Source: Chitinophagaceae bacterium
GTDB lineage: Bacteria > Bacteroidota > Bacteroidia > Chitinophagales > Chitinophagaceae
Reading direction: 5' to 3'
NCBI GenBank assembly: GCA_026415715.1
Contig: JAOAGO010000009.1
Span: forward strand, 1-64,000
Length of the DNA: 64,000 bases
The translations under genes were made by a program, and so were the position numbers. Shown here piece after piece: positions 19,199 to 28,644 of this stretch (the first letter of the stretch is position 1; every line of letters starts with the position of its first letter). A model generated the notes under the pieces. That model saw only the letters and a program-made list of their open reading frames with translations. It was not told where the DNA came from and made no database searches.

Positions 19199-21256
19199 TT
19201 AAAATATGTATCGAAACTGTAATTTAATTTCAGATTTTATATTTCCGCGAATTTTATCCAATCCCGAACCGATTTGATTAACATTCTCAAAGATGGATTG
19301 CGCCCACCGAAGCCATAGCGATAATTTACGGGTTAAATCATAATTCAGATTCAAATAATAACGATATCCTTTATGATAAAACGGAGGAATTGAAAAACTG
19401 TACAAAACATCATTCTCGTATGCGTATATTCTTGATTTGTAGCCATCTGTTTCAAAATACTGAAGCCTGAGGCTTCCGCTTAAGGGTCTGGCCATCGGTT
19501 TGTATAATATGTCGTTGTAAATTAAAAAACCTGTTTCTTTAAATTCGTTTTTATTAGAAAACCACACCATTTCTACCCGGCCTCTCCAGCTAAATTTTTC
19601 GTTCAACCTAACATTGATATGCGTTCGCCAGTTTTGTCTTGGAAAAAATTCCGTGTAATTCATGACAGTGGTGTTGCCCGGCCAGTTGGATTTTTTTGTT
19701 TCATTTCTGTATCGGGTATATATTTCAATGCGTTTGGCCGGAGTAAAGGTTATTTGCCCGAAAAAATCGGTTCCAAACCCCGGTGCATCTGTCTGATATT
19801 TCAGCCAGGGAAACGAAAAAAAATCGGCATATAAATCAATTCGCCATTTCATGGCGGGCCGAAGCGTAGCACCAAGATAGAGTCCGGTTTCGTTTACCGG
19901 CAAGGTATTCTCAGTAAATGCATTGCCGTACAGCGACTGAAATTTCGGAGAAATTTTTCTGAACACTACCGACAGATCAGCCCTCGAATCGGCGCTTATC
20001 ATTAAACCGTTCAATAATGCAGCATTTCCTTTTTTATCTATTGCAGCCTCTCCAAAAAGATGAAGATTTCTTACCGTAAAACCAAAATCTGCGCTGAAAT
20101 TCATCCAATCGTCTCCTCTTAAGCTATACAAATTATAAGGCTCATCCCTTTTTTGTATAGGCAAAGAAAAACGATAAGCCACCCCGTTTATTCCGAAATG
20201 AAAGCGGGAATTTTTAAAGCCTATGTTACCTCCCGCAGTCATTTGTGTCTGAACATTCCTGTCGGAAAGTTCATTTTTTGTTCTGTGAAAACCTGAAGTG
20301 AGCAGTGAAGTTACATATTCCTCTCCGCTGAGGGTATCAGTTACAAAATTTGCGCTGAGTTTTCGGTACGAAAAAAACAATGTAGCGGTAATATTTCTTT
20401 TCTGCAATGTAATGCCCGCTCCCCTATGAAAATTAAATTCTCCGGCCGAATTATAGGGCCGCAACGTGGCCGATTGTCTTTTTACAAGCATCACTTCAGC
20501 GCTTTTTTTGAATGCGAGGCTTTGCCACTGAATCAGTCCCTGTCCCAAATTCACGGTAAAATCACCCAGCGCCAAAGATTTAAGCACACCGGCATTTCGC
20601 AAAAAAAAGTGAAAAGAATAAAAGTCAAAACCTTCTTTCCGCGGACTTCGGAAAAAGGGTTCTCCTGCGTCTTTTTCTCCGAGAAACCCGTATTGCATCA
20701 AATTTTTAAACTGATAGCGATACCTTATAAACATACGCTGAGGGCTACCATAATATCCTGAGCTCGTACCGCTTCGCCTGTATCCTTCCGCTTTTTCTAA
20801 AATCATGGAAGATCGCATCAGCAACTCATGTTGGCCGCCTTTCCGTCGCCTGGTTATCTCTTTCAGGCCCGAAGAAGCGCCGGAAAGGGAAATGTAAGGC
20901 CATAGCTTTTTTATCGTAACCGGGTCCCAGGTCGGCACCGCCTGTAATTCGTACAGACTTAACAGCGGTCCGAAAAATTTACGGTAATTCAGAAAAGATT
21001 GAATCTGTAGGTCAGTCAGTATGCGCAGTTGTTTTAAATCATCCTCATCCGCACTATTCAGATTCAGGGGATTTTTTATTAAAAATTCAAGTTCCTGCAA
21101 CCACCGGTCATCTTCCGTTTCTGTTTCCTCCACATCAGCCAGATTTTCTAATTGCTGATCGCTGTTTCCGGGAATTTCCTGAGCATAAGCTAAACTAAAA
21201 GTTATCGGGAAAATGCAATGAAAAACAAGATGCCGTATAACCGAAAGAATTTTCAT
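19199..21256 (-). CDS. outer-membrane beta-barrel protein with N-terminal helix-hairpin-helix domain
   Basis: 685 residues. A signal peptide (ending near AYAQ, residue 26) and an acidic linker are followed by a ComEA-like double helix-hairpin-helix segment at about 62-125 (LNLNSADEDDLKQLRILTDLQIQSFLNY, then LYELQAVPTWD). The remaining 550 residues have the alternating polar/aromatic pattern of a beta-barrel and end in Phe (LQFRYIF). Proteins of this layout are annotated in many Bacteroidota as HHH-domain proteins of unknown function. HHH domains normally bind DNA, so an exported HHH fused to a barrel raises the idea of DNA handling at the outer membrane, which is speculation. It overlaps the end of the PorV-like gene by 4 bases, so the two are translationally coupled. 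Confidence 0.75.
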   Translation of the reverse strand: MKILSVIRHLVFHCIFPITFSLAYAQEIPGNSDQQLENLADVEETETEDDRWLQELEFLIKNPLNLNSADEDDLKQLRILTDLQIQSFLNYRKFFGPLLSLYELQAVPTWDPVTIKKLWPYISLSGASSGLKEITRRRKGGQHELLMRSSMILEKAEGYRRSGTSSGYYGSPQRMFIRYRYQFKNLMQYGFLGEKDAGEPFFRSPRKEGFDFYSFHFFLRNAGVLKSLALGDFTVNLGQGLIQWQSLAFKKSAEVMLVKRQSATLRPYNSAGEFNFHRGAGITLQKRNITATLFFSYRKLSANFVTDTLSGEEYVTSLLTSGFHRTKNELSDRNVQTQMTAGGNIGFKNSRFHFGINGVAYRFSLPIQKRDEPYNLYSLRGDDWMNFSADFGFTVRNLHLFGEAAIDKKGNAALLNGLMISADSRADLSVVFRKISPKFQSLYGNAFTENTLPVNETGLYLGATLRPAMKWRIDLYADFFSFPWLKYQTDAPGFGTDFFGQITFTPAKRIEIYTRYRNETKKSNWPGNTTVMNYTEFFPRQNWRTHINVRLNEKFSWRGRVEMVWFSNKNEFKETGFLIYNDILYKPMARPLSGSLRLQYFETDGYKSRIYAYENDVLYSFSIPPFYHKGYRYYLNLNYDLTRKLSLWLRWAQSIFENVNQIGSGLDKIRGNIKSEIKLQFRYIF

Positions 21257-22083
21257 TGTTGTTTTTTATTCCAATCATACAAAACCTGCAGGGCCGGGGT
21301 TATACCTAAATGGGGATGATAGGAAGCAACCGCATCCAGGCGTATTTTTTTTATCCTGATTCCTGCCCCGCACCAAACCTGTGTGGTAGCCGTAGAAATT
21401 CCGGCTCTCACCATTAAAACCGAAACAGGACTGTACTGAAATGCGACATTCACTGTAACGGGCCTGTCTTCTTCTTTGAGAATTTCGCCGCCGATATAAA
21501 AGACGGAAGAAGCATCAAAACCCAAACCCAGCACATGTACCGAAGGAAGTTTTTGCTCTTTGTTGGGTCCAAACCGGTATCCTACCGGATTAGACGTGTG
21601 AATTCCCGCATATAATCTTTCTGAAAGATGAATGATGGTGCCGGCTTCAAAGCCCATGGCAGAAGCAGATCCGTATCCGTTGGAAATTTGCTGATTGTAG
21701 TAGTGTAACTGAATTCCCGCATCTGCTTTTTCGCCAAAGGACCTGGCATAACTTAGTCCTGCCAAAGATTCATTGTAATCACTGAAACCAAAATAATGCC
21801 ATCTGACTCCGAAATTGCCCGAACGGGCAGGCAAACCGGCCACGGCAAATACGTGATGCAATTCATTCATCATAAATCGGCGTTCTGCATATATGCCGGC
21901 CGATGCACCGGAAAGTCTGGCAAGTGCAGCCTGATTAATAATCATCGAGAAAACATCAACATGGCGATAACTGTAAGCGCCTGAGCCGGTGCAAAAAGCG
22001 GGAAGCGGCCTGCGCAGGCCTTGAGACGAAACTACTAATGATGAACAAATAAACAAAAGAAATATCCAACCAAATTTTTTCAC
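21253..22083 (-). CDS. PorV/PorQ-like outer-membrane barrel protein
   Basis: 276 residues with a signal peptide (about 1-20). The sequence is rich in Gly and aromatic residues in short alternating strands (GAYSYRHVDVFSMIINQAALARL, RWHYFGFSDYNESLAGLSYARSFG), as in the PorV/PorQ/FadL-like barrels of Bacteroidota. A short frame overlap (ATGA-type, 21253-21256) with the HHH-barrel gene indicates one operon and probably one complex. It is divergent from folD. Function unknown; some PorV relatives carry cargo of the type IX secretion system, but there is no direct evidence for that here. Confidence 0.65.
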   Translation of the reverse strand: MKKFGWIFLLFICSSLVVSSQGLRRPLPAFCTGSGAYSYRHVDVFSMIINQAALARLSGASAGIYAERRFMMNELHHVFAVAGLPARSGNFGVRWHYFGFSDYNESLAGLSYARSFGEKADAGIQLHYYNQQISNGYGSASAMGFEAGTIIHLSERLYAGIHTSNPVGYRFGPNKEQKLPSVHVLGLGFDASSVFYIGGEILKEEDRPVTVNVAFQYSPVSVLMVRAGISTATTQVWCGAGIRIKKIRLDAVASYHPHLGITPALQVLYDWNKKQQ

Positions 22084-22168
22084 CGTTATGCTTTTAAATA
22101 ATTTTTAGAATAAAAATAACACCAAAATTTAATTTCATAAATCAGAGCTACACGAAAGAGGAAGGCAT

Positions 22169-22176
22169 TACTTTTG
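22169..22176 (+). promoter_or_regulatory. -7 promoter box of folD, four bases before ATG
   Basis: TACTTTTG fits TAnnTTTG and ends four bases before the folD ATG at 22181. The transcript would start at or next to the start codon, giving a leaderless mRNA. No strong TTTG is seen at -33. Confidence 0.55.
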
Positions 22177-22180
22177 CGGT

Positions 22181-23056
22181 ATGGAACTTTTAGACGGAAA
22201 AAAAGCATCGCTGGCCATTAAGGAAGAACTGAAGCTGGAAATTGCTCAACTTTCGGCTGAAGGAAAAAAAATACCTCATCTGGCAGCCATTTTGGTAGGA
22301 AATCATCCGGCCAGCGAAACCTATGTGGCCGCAAAAGTAAAAGCCTGTGAAGAAGCAGGTGTCAAATCCACGCTAATCCGGATGGAAGCTGAAACCTCTT
22401 CGCTGAAACTTCAGAACACCATAAACAGCCTGAATAATGACCCTGACATTGACGGCATTTTGGTTCAACTACCTCTGCCGCGTCATATTAACGAATCAGA
22501 AATTATTTATTCCATAGACCCTGATAAAGATGTTGACGGATTCCATCCGGTAAATATCGGGAAAATGGTTTTAGGTGATGAGACGTTTTTTCCCGCAACG
22601 CCGTATGGAATTTTGCTTTTGCTGGAACATTTTAAAATACAGACTAAAGGAAAGCATGCCGTTATTATCGGACGAAGTAATATTGTAGGCCGTCCTCTCA
22701 GTATTTTGCTGAGCCGCAACAAACAACCCGGCAACTGTACGGTTACACTGTGCCATTCATATACTGAAAACCTGAAAGAAATCTGCTTACAGGCAGATAT
22801 TCTTGTAGCCGCTTTGGGAAAACCGGAATTTGTAACTGCCGACATGGTTAAGGAAGGCGCTGTTGTGATTGATGTAGGTATTACCAGAATTGAAGATGCG
22901 TCAAAAAAAAGCGGTTTCAGATTAAAAGGTGATGTTCATTTTGATTCAGTAGCGCCCCGTTGTTCATGGATTACACCGGTTCCCGGCGGGGTAGGACCGA
23001 TGACAATTGCGGCGCTGCTGAAAAACACCTTTACATCCTGCATGCAAAAAAACTAA
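22181..23056 (+). CDS. folD: bifunctional methylenetetrahydrofolate dehydrogenase / methenyltetrahydrofolate cyclohydrolase
   Basis: 291 residues, normal length. It interconverts 5,10-methylene-, methenyl- and 10-formyl-tetrahydrofolate with NADP. Visible are Tyr48 and the catalytic Lys52 (TYVAAKVKACEE), the block DGILVQLPLP, the nucleotide-binding GRSNIVGRPLSILL and the closing TPVPGGVGPMT. It starts at the first ATG. A -7 box four bases upstream suggests a leaderless message. queE follows after 6 bases, so the two are co-transcribed. Cytoplasmic. Confidence 0.96.
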   Translation: MELLDGKKASLAIKEELKLEIAQLSAEGKKIPHLAAILVGNHPASETYVAAKVKACEEAGVKSTLIRMEAETSSLKLQNTINSLNNDPDIDGILVQLPLPRHINESEIIYSIDPDKDVDGFHPVNIGKMVLGDETFFPATPYGILLLLEHFKIQTKGKHAVIIGRSNIVGRPLSILLSRNKQPGNCTVTLCHSYTENLKEICLQADILVAALGKPEFVTADMVKEGAVVIDVGITRIEDASKKSGFRLKGDVHFDSVAPRCSWITPVPGGVGPMTIAALLKNTFTSCMQKN

Positions 23057-23062
23057 AATTAC

Positions 23063-23677
23063 TTGACGTTAAAGAAAACCATACCTCTTCCGGTAATGGA
23101 GCATTTTTATACCCTGCAGGGTGAAGGATATCACCAGGGTAAAGCCGCCTATTTTATACGATTGGGTGGTTGCGACGTGGGTTGTGTATGGTGTGATGTA
23201 AAAGAAAGCTGGGATGCTTCGGCGCATCCCTTACTGAGTGTTGAACATCTTGTTGATGAAATAAAAAAAACGCCTTCAAAAATAGTTGTAGTTACAGGTG
23301 GTGAACCTTTACAACATAACCTGGATGAATTGACTGCTGCACTAAGAAAAGCCGGCTTTCAAACTCATCTGGAAACTTCAGGCGCTTATCCGCTTTCCGG
23401 CATGTGGGACTGGATATGCCTATCTCCAAAAAAGTTTAAAGAACCGCTGCAGGAAATACTTCCGCAGGCTCATGAGCTGAAAGTCATTATTTACCATCAA
23501 TCCGATTTTGAATGGGCTGAAAAATACGCCAAACAGGTTTCGCCGGATTGTAAACTGTATTTACAGCCCGAATGGGAAAAATCTTCTCAAATGATGCCGC
23601 TTATAATTGAATACATCAAAAACCATCCGAAGTGGGAGCTGAGTTTACAAATACACAAATTTATTCAGGTTCCTTAA
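23063..23677 (+). CDS. queE: 7-carboxy-7-deazaguanine synthase
   Basis: 204 residues. A radical SAM enzyme that makes 7-carboxy-7-deazaguanine in the queuosine pathway. The cluster-binding cysteines are Cys37, Cys41 and Cys44 (GGCDVGCVWCDVKESW), matching the QueE CxxxCxxC form. FYTLQGEG precedes them and VTGGEPL follows. A TTG start at 23063 is chosen because homologues have residues before the MEHFYTLQGEG block; an internal ATG at that Met is the alternative. It follows folD by 6 bases. No other queuosine genes are in the window. Confidence 0.93.
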   Translation: MTLKKTIPLPVMEHFYTLQGEGYHQGKAAYFIRLGGCDVGCVWCDVKESWDASAHPLLSVEHLVDEIKKTPSKIVVVTGGEPLQHNLDELTAALRKAGFQTHLETSGAYPLSGMWDWICLSPKKFKEPLQEILPQAHELKVIIYHQSDFEWAEKYAKQVSPDCKLYLQPEWEKSSQMMPLIIEYIKNHPKWELSLQIHKFIQVP

Positions 23678-23829
23678 ACAGGTGCAGTGAAATGGATGAT
23701 GCGGATCGTTGATTTTTTTATTGAAAAAAAGAGAAGACACTCAAACATTTCCTCAGTCTTTATCCTGCTAAACCTTAATTCAATCCGTTTTTTTTTACAA
23801 AGATTTCAAAATAATTTAAACAGGAGTCT

Positions 23830-24174
23830 TTACACGGCAAAACTGGATCCGCAACCACAGGTGGCGCTGGCATTCGGATTACGAAACGTAAAGCCACGAT
23901 TTCCCAGCCCTTCCTGCCAGTCAATTTCCATGCCCGCCAGGTATAATTCATGCGCCTTATCCATGACGCAGGGGATACCTTCAACTTCAAACATTTTGTC
24001 ATTCGCGCCGGGTTTGTCAAATTCCAGCACATAGGTAAGGCCGGAACAGCCGCCTCCTTTTACACCGATACGCAATTTTTTTCCTTCTTCAGTACTTTGT
24101 AATTGCAGCAAACGTTTGATTTCTGCCACTGCACCGGGAGTAAACCGAACCGGAACTGAAAGCTGTGTTTCCAT
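23830..24174 (-). CDS. IscA/ErpA/SufA-type iron-sulfur cluster assembly protein
   Basis: 114 residues from the ATG at 24174. The three ligand cysteines of A-type carriers are present (Cys43 in GGGCSGLTY, Cys106 and Cys108 in TCGCGSSF). It takes and hands on Fe-S clusters. A longer frame up to 24324 exists, but the added 50 residues have no family similarity and a -7 box (24179-24186) lies just before the chosen ATG. The HscA chaperone gene is at the far end of this window, not adjacent. Convergent with queE; divergent from the small membrane protein gene. The 150 bases toward queE hold no gene. Confidence 0.93.
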   Translation of the reverse strand: METQLSVPVRFTPGAVAEIKRLLQLQSTEEGKKLRIGVKGGGCSGLTYVLEFDKPGANDKMFEVEGIPCVMDKAHELYLAGMEIDWQEGLGNRGFTFRNPNASATCGCGSSFAV

Positions 24175-24178
24175 AATA

Positions 24179-24186
24179 CAAAGATA
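24179..24186 (-). promoter_or_regulatory. -7 promoter box of the IscA-type gene, four bases before ATG
   Basis: On the minus strand TATCTTTG fits TAnnTTTG and is followed by four bases and then the ATG at 24174. The spacing is the same as at folD and implies a leaderless message. It also supports the shorter start. Confidence 0.55.
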
Positions 24187-24269
24187 CAGAATCCATATAA
24201 ACCGGGTTTGTTTAATTGAATCAAAACCTAAATATTCTTCTTCACATTCTGATGCTTTTACAAGTTGTT

Positions 24270-24277
24270 TATTTTTG
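24270..24277 (+). promoter_or_regulatory. -7 promoter box of the small membrane protein gene
   Basis: TATTTTTG fits TAnnTTTG and ends 18 bases before the ATG at 24296. No -33 match. Confidence 0.4.
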
Positions 24278-24295
24278 TTGTTTAAACTAAATGAT

Positions 24296-24796
24296 ATGGA
24301 TTTAGCCACTACCAGCCTTATCATTTCCTTGCTGGCATTTTTTATGGCAACAGCGTCGTGGTTTTACACCAAAAAGTACAAAGAACAAAAAGATTCGGCT
24401 CATGGTATGACTACGCAATTCAGACTGCAGGCTTATGAGCGATTGACACTTTTTTGCGAGAGGACCGCACTTCCGAATCTCATCCGCCGCATTAACCAAC
24501 CCGAGCTCAGCGCTACGGAAATGAAAATTCTTTTAATGGAATCCATAAATCGCGAATTTGAATATAACTGCTCTCAGCAAATGTATGTTTCCCGGGAAGT
24601 GTGGGACATTATCCGGAATATGAAAGAGCAAAACCTTATGATCATTCGTCAGGTGTCTGCTTCATTATCCCCTCAGGCCACCGGCAGCGAGCTGAATAAA
24701 AAAATTCTTGAATTTCTGGCGAGCCGACCGGAATTGCAATTTCATGAATCAGCCTTAAAGGCTTTGCATCACGAAGTAAAGAGGCTGATATTTTAG
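24296..24796 (+). CDS. conserved small protein with one N-terminal membrane helix
   Basis: 166 residues from the ATG at 24296. Residues about 5-24 are hydrophobic (SLIISLLAFFMATASWFY), a likely signal anchor. The rest is a soluble, mostly helical domain (FRLQAYERLTLFCERTALPNLIRRI, then EFEYNCSQQMYVSREVWDII). Similar proteins occur across Bacteroidota as conserved hypotheticals, and I do not know a function. The upstream extension of the frame to 24116 overlaps the IscA-type gene and is rejected. The next gene is the serine hydrolase, 137 bases on, so the two are probably separate units. Confidence 0.75.
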   Translation: MDLATTSLIISLLAFFMATASWFYTKKYKEQKDSAHGMTTQFRLQAYERLTLFCERTALPNLIRRINQPELSATEMKILLMESINREFEYNCSQQMYVSREVWDIIRNMKEQNLMIIRQVSASLSPQATGSELNKKILEFLASRPELQFHESALKALHHEVKRLIF

Positions 24797-24933
24797 CCGT
24801 TCTGTTATTATCATTACATATAATCAGAAAAAGCAGAATGATAGATTTTTAGCGTCTGCTTTAACAAAATTTATAGCGTAATTCAACATTTTCATTTTTC
24901 AAAGAATGACTTACTTTGTGCAAAATTTAAAAT

Positions 24934-26685
24934 ATGATTTCGGTTTACCTAAAAGAACTTAAGATTACATGTAAAGGGTTTGGAATGTTGATGATCATTT
25001 TATTTTTTCAGAATCATCTTTTATCACAGCGCCCTGTCATTTCACCCGTGCCCCGCGACACTTCCCGGCCTCAGCCCACCACTGTAGCCGCAGAAACGGT
25101 AAATGAAACACTACCTGAGGTAACACCCGAATACAAAGAAAAATTAAGAAGAATTGCCGAACATGCACAATATACCAAAGGGATTATTCCGCACAAAACC
25201 GGTGTATTACAACTGCCTCCGGGTACTCCGTCTTTTATCAAAGACAGTTTGGATGCTTATATCAGCCGGGGTATGAGGCAATGGCAAGTGCCCGGATTAG
25301 CCATCGGTATTGTTAAAGACGGCAAAGTGATTTTAACCAAAGGATACGGATTTCGCGAAGCGGGAAAAAGCGAACCGGTAGATGAAAATACTTTGTTCTT
25401 TATCGCTTCCAATACAAAATTATTTACCGGCACGGCGCTGGCCAAGCTGGAAGCCGATCAGAAGATTTCGCTGAACGATAAAGTCACAAAATACATTCCC
25501 TGGTTTCGGTTATATGATACGCTTTCCACCCGTTTGGCTAATATAAAAGATATGTTGTGCCATCGTTTGGGTTTAAAAACGTTTCAGGGAGATTTTACGT
25601 TCTGGAATTCCACCTTACCCAAAGATTCCATCATCTGGAAAATGCGGCACCTTAAACCGCATGGAGAATTCCGCCAGGATTACGGGTATTGTAATTCAGG
25701 TTATGTAGTAGCGGGTAAAATTCTGGAAACGGTATCCGGAACTTCGTGGGAAAATTATGTTCGTGAGCATATTTTAAAGCCGCTGGGCATGAACGCTACC
25801 CTCATGAATACGAGCGGTGCGGCTTCTCAACCGAACATAGCTTACCCGCACAATAATTTGTATGGCGCACTGACCACCGTACCGTTTGATAAAATTGACA
25901 ACTTCGGGCCGGCAGCCAGTATGGTCAGCAATGTGAATGATTTGTGCAAATGGATGCTTATGCAACTGGACAGCGGACGATACAACGGTCGCACGGTGTT
26001 GCCCTGGGGGGTCATTCAGAAAACCAGGGACGTAAATATCATTACTTCAAGCCGCAAATCTTCTGCTTTCCCCTCTCATTTCAGAGGATATGGCCTTGGA
26101 ATTTTTACCACCGACTATAACGGTAAACAGATATATTGGCATACAGGCGGCGCTTTCGGATATGTAACGAATGTGTGTTTTGTACCTGAATTAAAATTAG
26201 GTATCACGATTCTCACCAATAACGACAACCAGAGTTTTTTTGAAGCATTACGCTATCAGATTTTAGACGCTTACCTGAATGTTCCTTATACCGACCGCAG
26301 CCGGCAATTATGGGCTTCATTTGAAGAAGAAAAAAATAAAACGGAGAAACAGGTGGCTTCACTGAATGCCAAAGCAGAACAAAAAAAGGCGCCGCCATTA
26401 CGGCTGGAAGAGTATACCGGCAATTACATAAATCCTGTATATGGACGAATTTCCATTAGCAAACAAGATGATAAACTGATGTGCCGCTTCCAGCATCATC
26501 CGGATTTATTTGCCATTCTGGAATATATGGAAAATCAGGAGTTTCGTATGCAGTACTCACATGCCGGTTATGGTATATTTCCCGCCAAATTCAGTGTAAA
26601 AAACGGAAAAGTAACCGCCGTGGAAATTAAAGTAAATGATTTTGTGGAAGAAGATCCATATGTATTTCAGAAAGTGGCAAAATAG
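24934..26685 (+). CDS. secreted serine hydrolase of the beta-lactamase / class C PBP family
   Basis: 583 residues. A hydrophobic segment at about 16-31 serves as signal peptide or anchor. Residues about 105-450 form a beta-lactamase-type (PF00144) domain with the nucleophile motif SNTK (Ser159, Lys162), a Tyr-x-Asn element in YGYCNSGY, and HTGGAFGY near the C-terminal side. Residues about 480-583 fit the DUF3471 beta domain often attached to such proteins. Likely roles are D-alanyl/D-amino-acid peptidase or esterase in the periplasm; resistance is not implied. The loop that usually reads HRTGL has Leu here (HRLGL). The start could be Met18 rather than Met1. Confidence 0.85.
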   Translation: MISVYLKELKITCKGFGMLMIILFFQNHLLSQRPVISPVPRDTSRPQPTTVAAETVNETLPEVTPEYKEKLRRIAEHAQYTKGIIPHKTGVLQLPPGTPSFIKDSLDAYISRGMRQWQVPGLAIGIVKDGKVILTKGYGFREAGKSEPVDENTLFFIASNTKLFTGTALAKLEADQKISLNDKVTKYIPWFRLYDTLSTRLANIKDMLCHRLGLKTFQGDFTFWNSTLPKDSIIWKMRHLKPHGEFRQDYGYCNSGYVVAGKILETVSGTSWENYVREHILKPLGMNATLMNTSGAASQPNIAYPHNNLYGALTTVPFDKIDNFGPAASMVSNVNDLCKWMLMQLDSGRYNGRTVLPWGVIQKTRDVNIITSSRKSSAFPSHFRGYGLGIFTTDYNGKQIYWHTGGAFGYVTNVCFVPELKLGITILTNNDNQSFFEALRYQILDAYLNVPYTDRSRQLWASFEEEKNKTEKQVASLNAKAEQKKAPPLRLEEYTGNYINPVYGRISISKQDDKLMCRFQHHPDLFAILEYMENQEFRMQYSHAGYGIFPAKFSVKNGKVTAVEIKVNDFVEEDPYVFQKVAK

Positions 26686-26740
26686 TATCTATTGAAAGAT
26701 TATGTCCGGAGTAAAAAAATTTATTTACCTCTATTCACTT

Positions 26741-27652
26741 TTAGTTAGCGGCGTTCAGTTCTGCATTTTGATATTCTTTTAAAAGGCTTTTGATTTTGCG
26801 CAGAAGAGAATCGCTTACTTCCCATACCGGTAAGCGACAATATTTTTTGCATAAACCCATTTCCGAAAGGTAGGCTTTTATACCGGCCGGACTTCCCTCG
26901 GCAAACAAGGTTGTTATAATGTCTGTAAATTGAAAATGAATTCTGGCCGCTTCAGAAAAATTGCCTTTCAGACACAGGCGTACCATTTCCGAAAACCGCG
27001 AAGGAAAAGCATTAGCCACAACGGAAATGACACCGTCTGCCCCCAGCGCCATCATGGGAAGCGTAATAGGGTCGTCGCCGCTGACAACCATAAAGCTTTC
27101 CGGTTTATATTTCAGAATTTGATTGATCTGTTCAAAATTTCCTGAAGCCTCTTTAGTGGCAAAAACATTTTTACATTCATGCGCTATGCGCAACTGTGTT
27201 TCCGCACTCACATTCATTCCCGTACGTCCCGGCACATTATAGATCATAACCGGCAAAGGCGAAGCCTCACTGATTGCCTGATAATGCCGGAAAATACCTT
27301 CCTGATTGGGTTTGTTGTAATATGGCGAAACAGATAAAATGGCATCATACCCGGTTAAGTTAAACTCACGAAGCGAAGCTGTAACTTCTTTTGTATCATT
27401 ACCGCCGATTCCGGCCATCAGCGGTAAGCGACCTTTTACTTTATCGCATACAAAAGAAAAAACCGCTTGTTTATCCTTTCCATGTATGGTAGCGCTTTCG
27501 CCGGTTGTACCCAGCACAACCAGATAATCGGCGTTACCCTGAATCCAGTATTCAATAAGTTGTTCGAAAGCAGGCCAGTCAATTTCCCTGTTTTCGTCAA
27601 ACGGGGTTACAATGGCTATTCCGGTTCCTTTGAATTTTTCTTTTAAAGACAT
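26741..27652 (-). CDS. dapA: 4-hydroxy-tetrahydrodipicolinate synthase
   Basis: 303 residues, normal length. It condenses pyruvate with aspartate semialdehyde in lysine and meso-diaminopimelate synthesis. The Schiff-base Lys167 (FATKEASGN), Tyr138 (IYNVPGRTG) and the LGTTGES block (48-54) are present. Near-identical folds include N-acetylneuraminate lyase, but the GTTGES and YNVPGRTG motifs favour DapA. It lies 14 bases downstream of accA on the same strand, so probably co-transcribed. No terminator is visible after it. Confidence 0.92.
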   Translation of the reverse strand: MSLKEKFKGTGIAIVTPFDENREIDWPAFEQLIEYWIQGNADYLVVLGTTGESATIHGKDKQAVFSFVCDKVKGRLPLMAGIGGNDTKEVTASLREFNLTGYDAILSVSPYYNKPNQEGIFRHYQAISEASPLPVMIYNVPGRTGMNVSAETQLRIAHECKNVFATKEASGNFEQINQILKYKPESFMVVSGDDPITLPMMALGADGVISVVANAFPSRFSEMVRLCLKGNFSEAARIHFQFTDIITTLFAEGSPAGIKAYLSEMGLCKKYCRLPVWEVSDSLLRKIKSLLKEYQNAELNAAN

Positions 27653-27666
27653 GCTTCAGTAATAAA

Positions 27667-28644
27667 TCAGATTTTTTCTTCTTCCCAGAAACCCATGCGG
27701 GAAAATTTTTCGATACGGTTTTTTATGCGCTCTTCCGGTGAAATTTTCTTCAGCTCTTCTATGGCGGGCACCAAATAGCTTTTCAGAATTTGAGCCGATT
27801 CGTTGTAATCCCAGTGAGCGCCGCCCGGAGGTTCGGGAATGATGCCATCTATTAATCCGAAATTCAGCATTTTCTCCGCAGTAAGTCGAAGTTGTTCGGC
27901 GGCCACTTCTTTTTTGTCCCAACTCCTCCACAAAATGGAAGAACAGCTTTCGGGTGAAATGACGGAATACCAAGTGTTTTCCATCATGTACACTTTGTCG
28001 CCCACTCCAATACCTAATGCTCCGCCGCTGGCTCCTTCTCCGATAATTACACATATAACAGGTACCTTCAGTCGTATCATTTCATAAATGTTTCGGGCAA
28101 TCGCTTCACCCTGACCTCTTTCTTCAGCTTCTATGCCCGGATAGGCGCCCGGCGTATCAATAAGAGTTACAATCGGTTTATTGAATTTTTCGGCTAATTT
28201 CATTAATCGCAGGGCTTTCCGGTACCCTTCGGGATTCGCCATTCCGAAATTTCTCAGTTGCCTCATTTTGGTATTGATACCTTTCTGATGACCGATAAAC
28301 ATTACCGTCTGGCCTTCCAGCAATGCAAAACCTCCCACCATGGCTTTATCATCGCGTACATTTCTGTCGCCATACAATTCCACGAAGTGAGTGGTCATTT
28401 TTTCAATATATTTCAAAGTATATGGCCTGTCGGGATGTCGGCTTAACTGTACTCTTTGCCAATCAGTCAGGTTGCGGGTAATTTCTTTTCTTTTTTCAAG
28501 AATGCCTTCTTCTAATTTTCGAATAGAATCAGACAAATCAATTCTGGTTTTTTCCTGTCGTTGCTTCATGGTCTGGATTTCTTCCAGCAGATCTTTAATA
28601 GGCTTTTCAAAATCCAGAAATTGTCGGTTAGCGTCGCTTGGCAT
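27667..28644 (-). CDS. accA: acetyl-CoA carboxylase carboxyltransferase subunit alpha
   Basis: 325 residues. AccA with AccD transfers the carboxyl group from biotin to acetyl-CoA, the first step of fatty acid synthesis. The N-terminal coiled region ([14 protein letters not shown]) and the core ([19 protein letters not shown], then [26 protein letters not shown], then [15 protein letters not shown]) are diagnostic. It is divergent from tRNA-Asp and followed by dapA after 14 bases. Cytoplasmic. Confidence 0.96.
   Translation of the reverse strand: MPSDANRQFLDFEKPIKDLLEEIQTMKQRQEKTRIDLSDSIRKLEEGILEKRKEITRNLTDWQRVQLSRHPDRPYTLKYIEKMTTHFVELYGDRNVRDDKAMVGGFALLEGQTVMFIGHQKGINTKMRQLRNFGMANPEGYRKALRLMKLAEKFNKPIVTLIDTPGAYPGIEAEERGQGEAIARNIYEMIRLKVPVICVIIGEGASGGALGIGVGDKVYMMENTWYSVISPESCSSILWRSWDKKEVAAEQLRLTAEKMLNFGLIDGIIPEPPGGAHWDYNESAQILKSYLVPAIEELKKISPEERIKNRIEKFSRMGFWEEEKI

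Noticed and set aside
24116-24295. Longer start for the small membrane protein
   Set aside because: It would overlap the IscA-type gene; the ATG at 24296 begins a normal signal-anchor.
24175-24324. Longer start for the IscA-type gene
   Set aside because: The 50 added residues are unlike any family member and the -7 box lies at 24179-24186, inside that extension.
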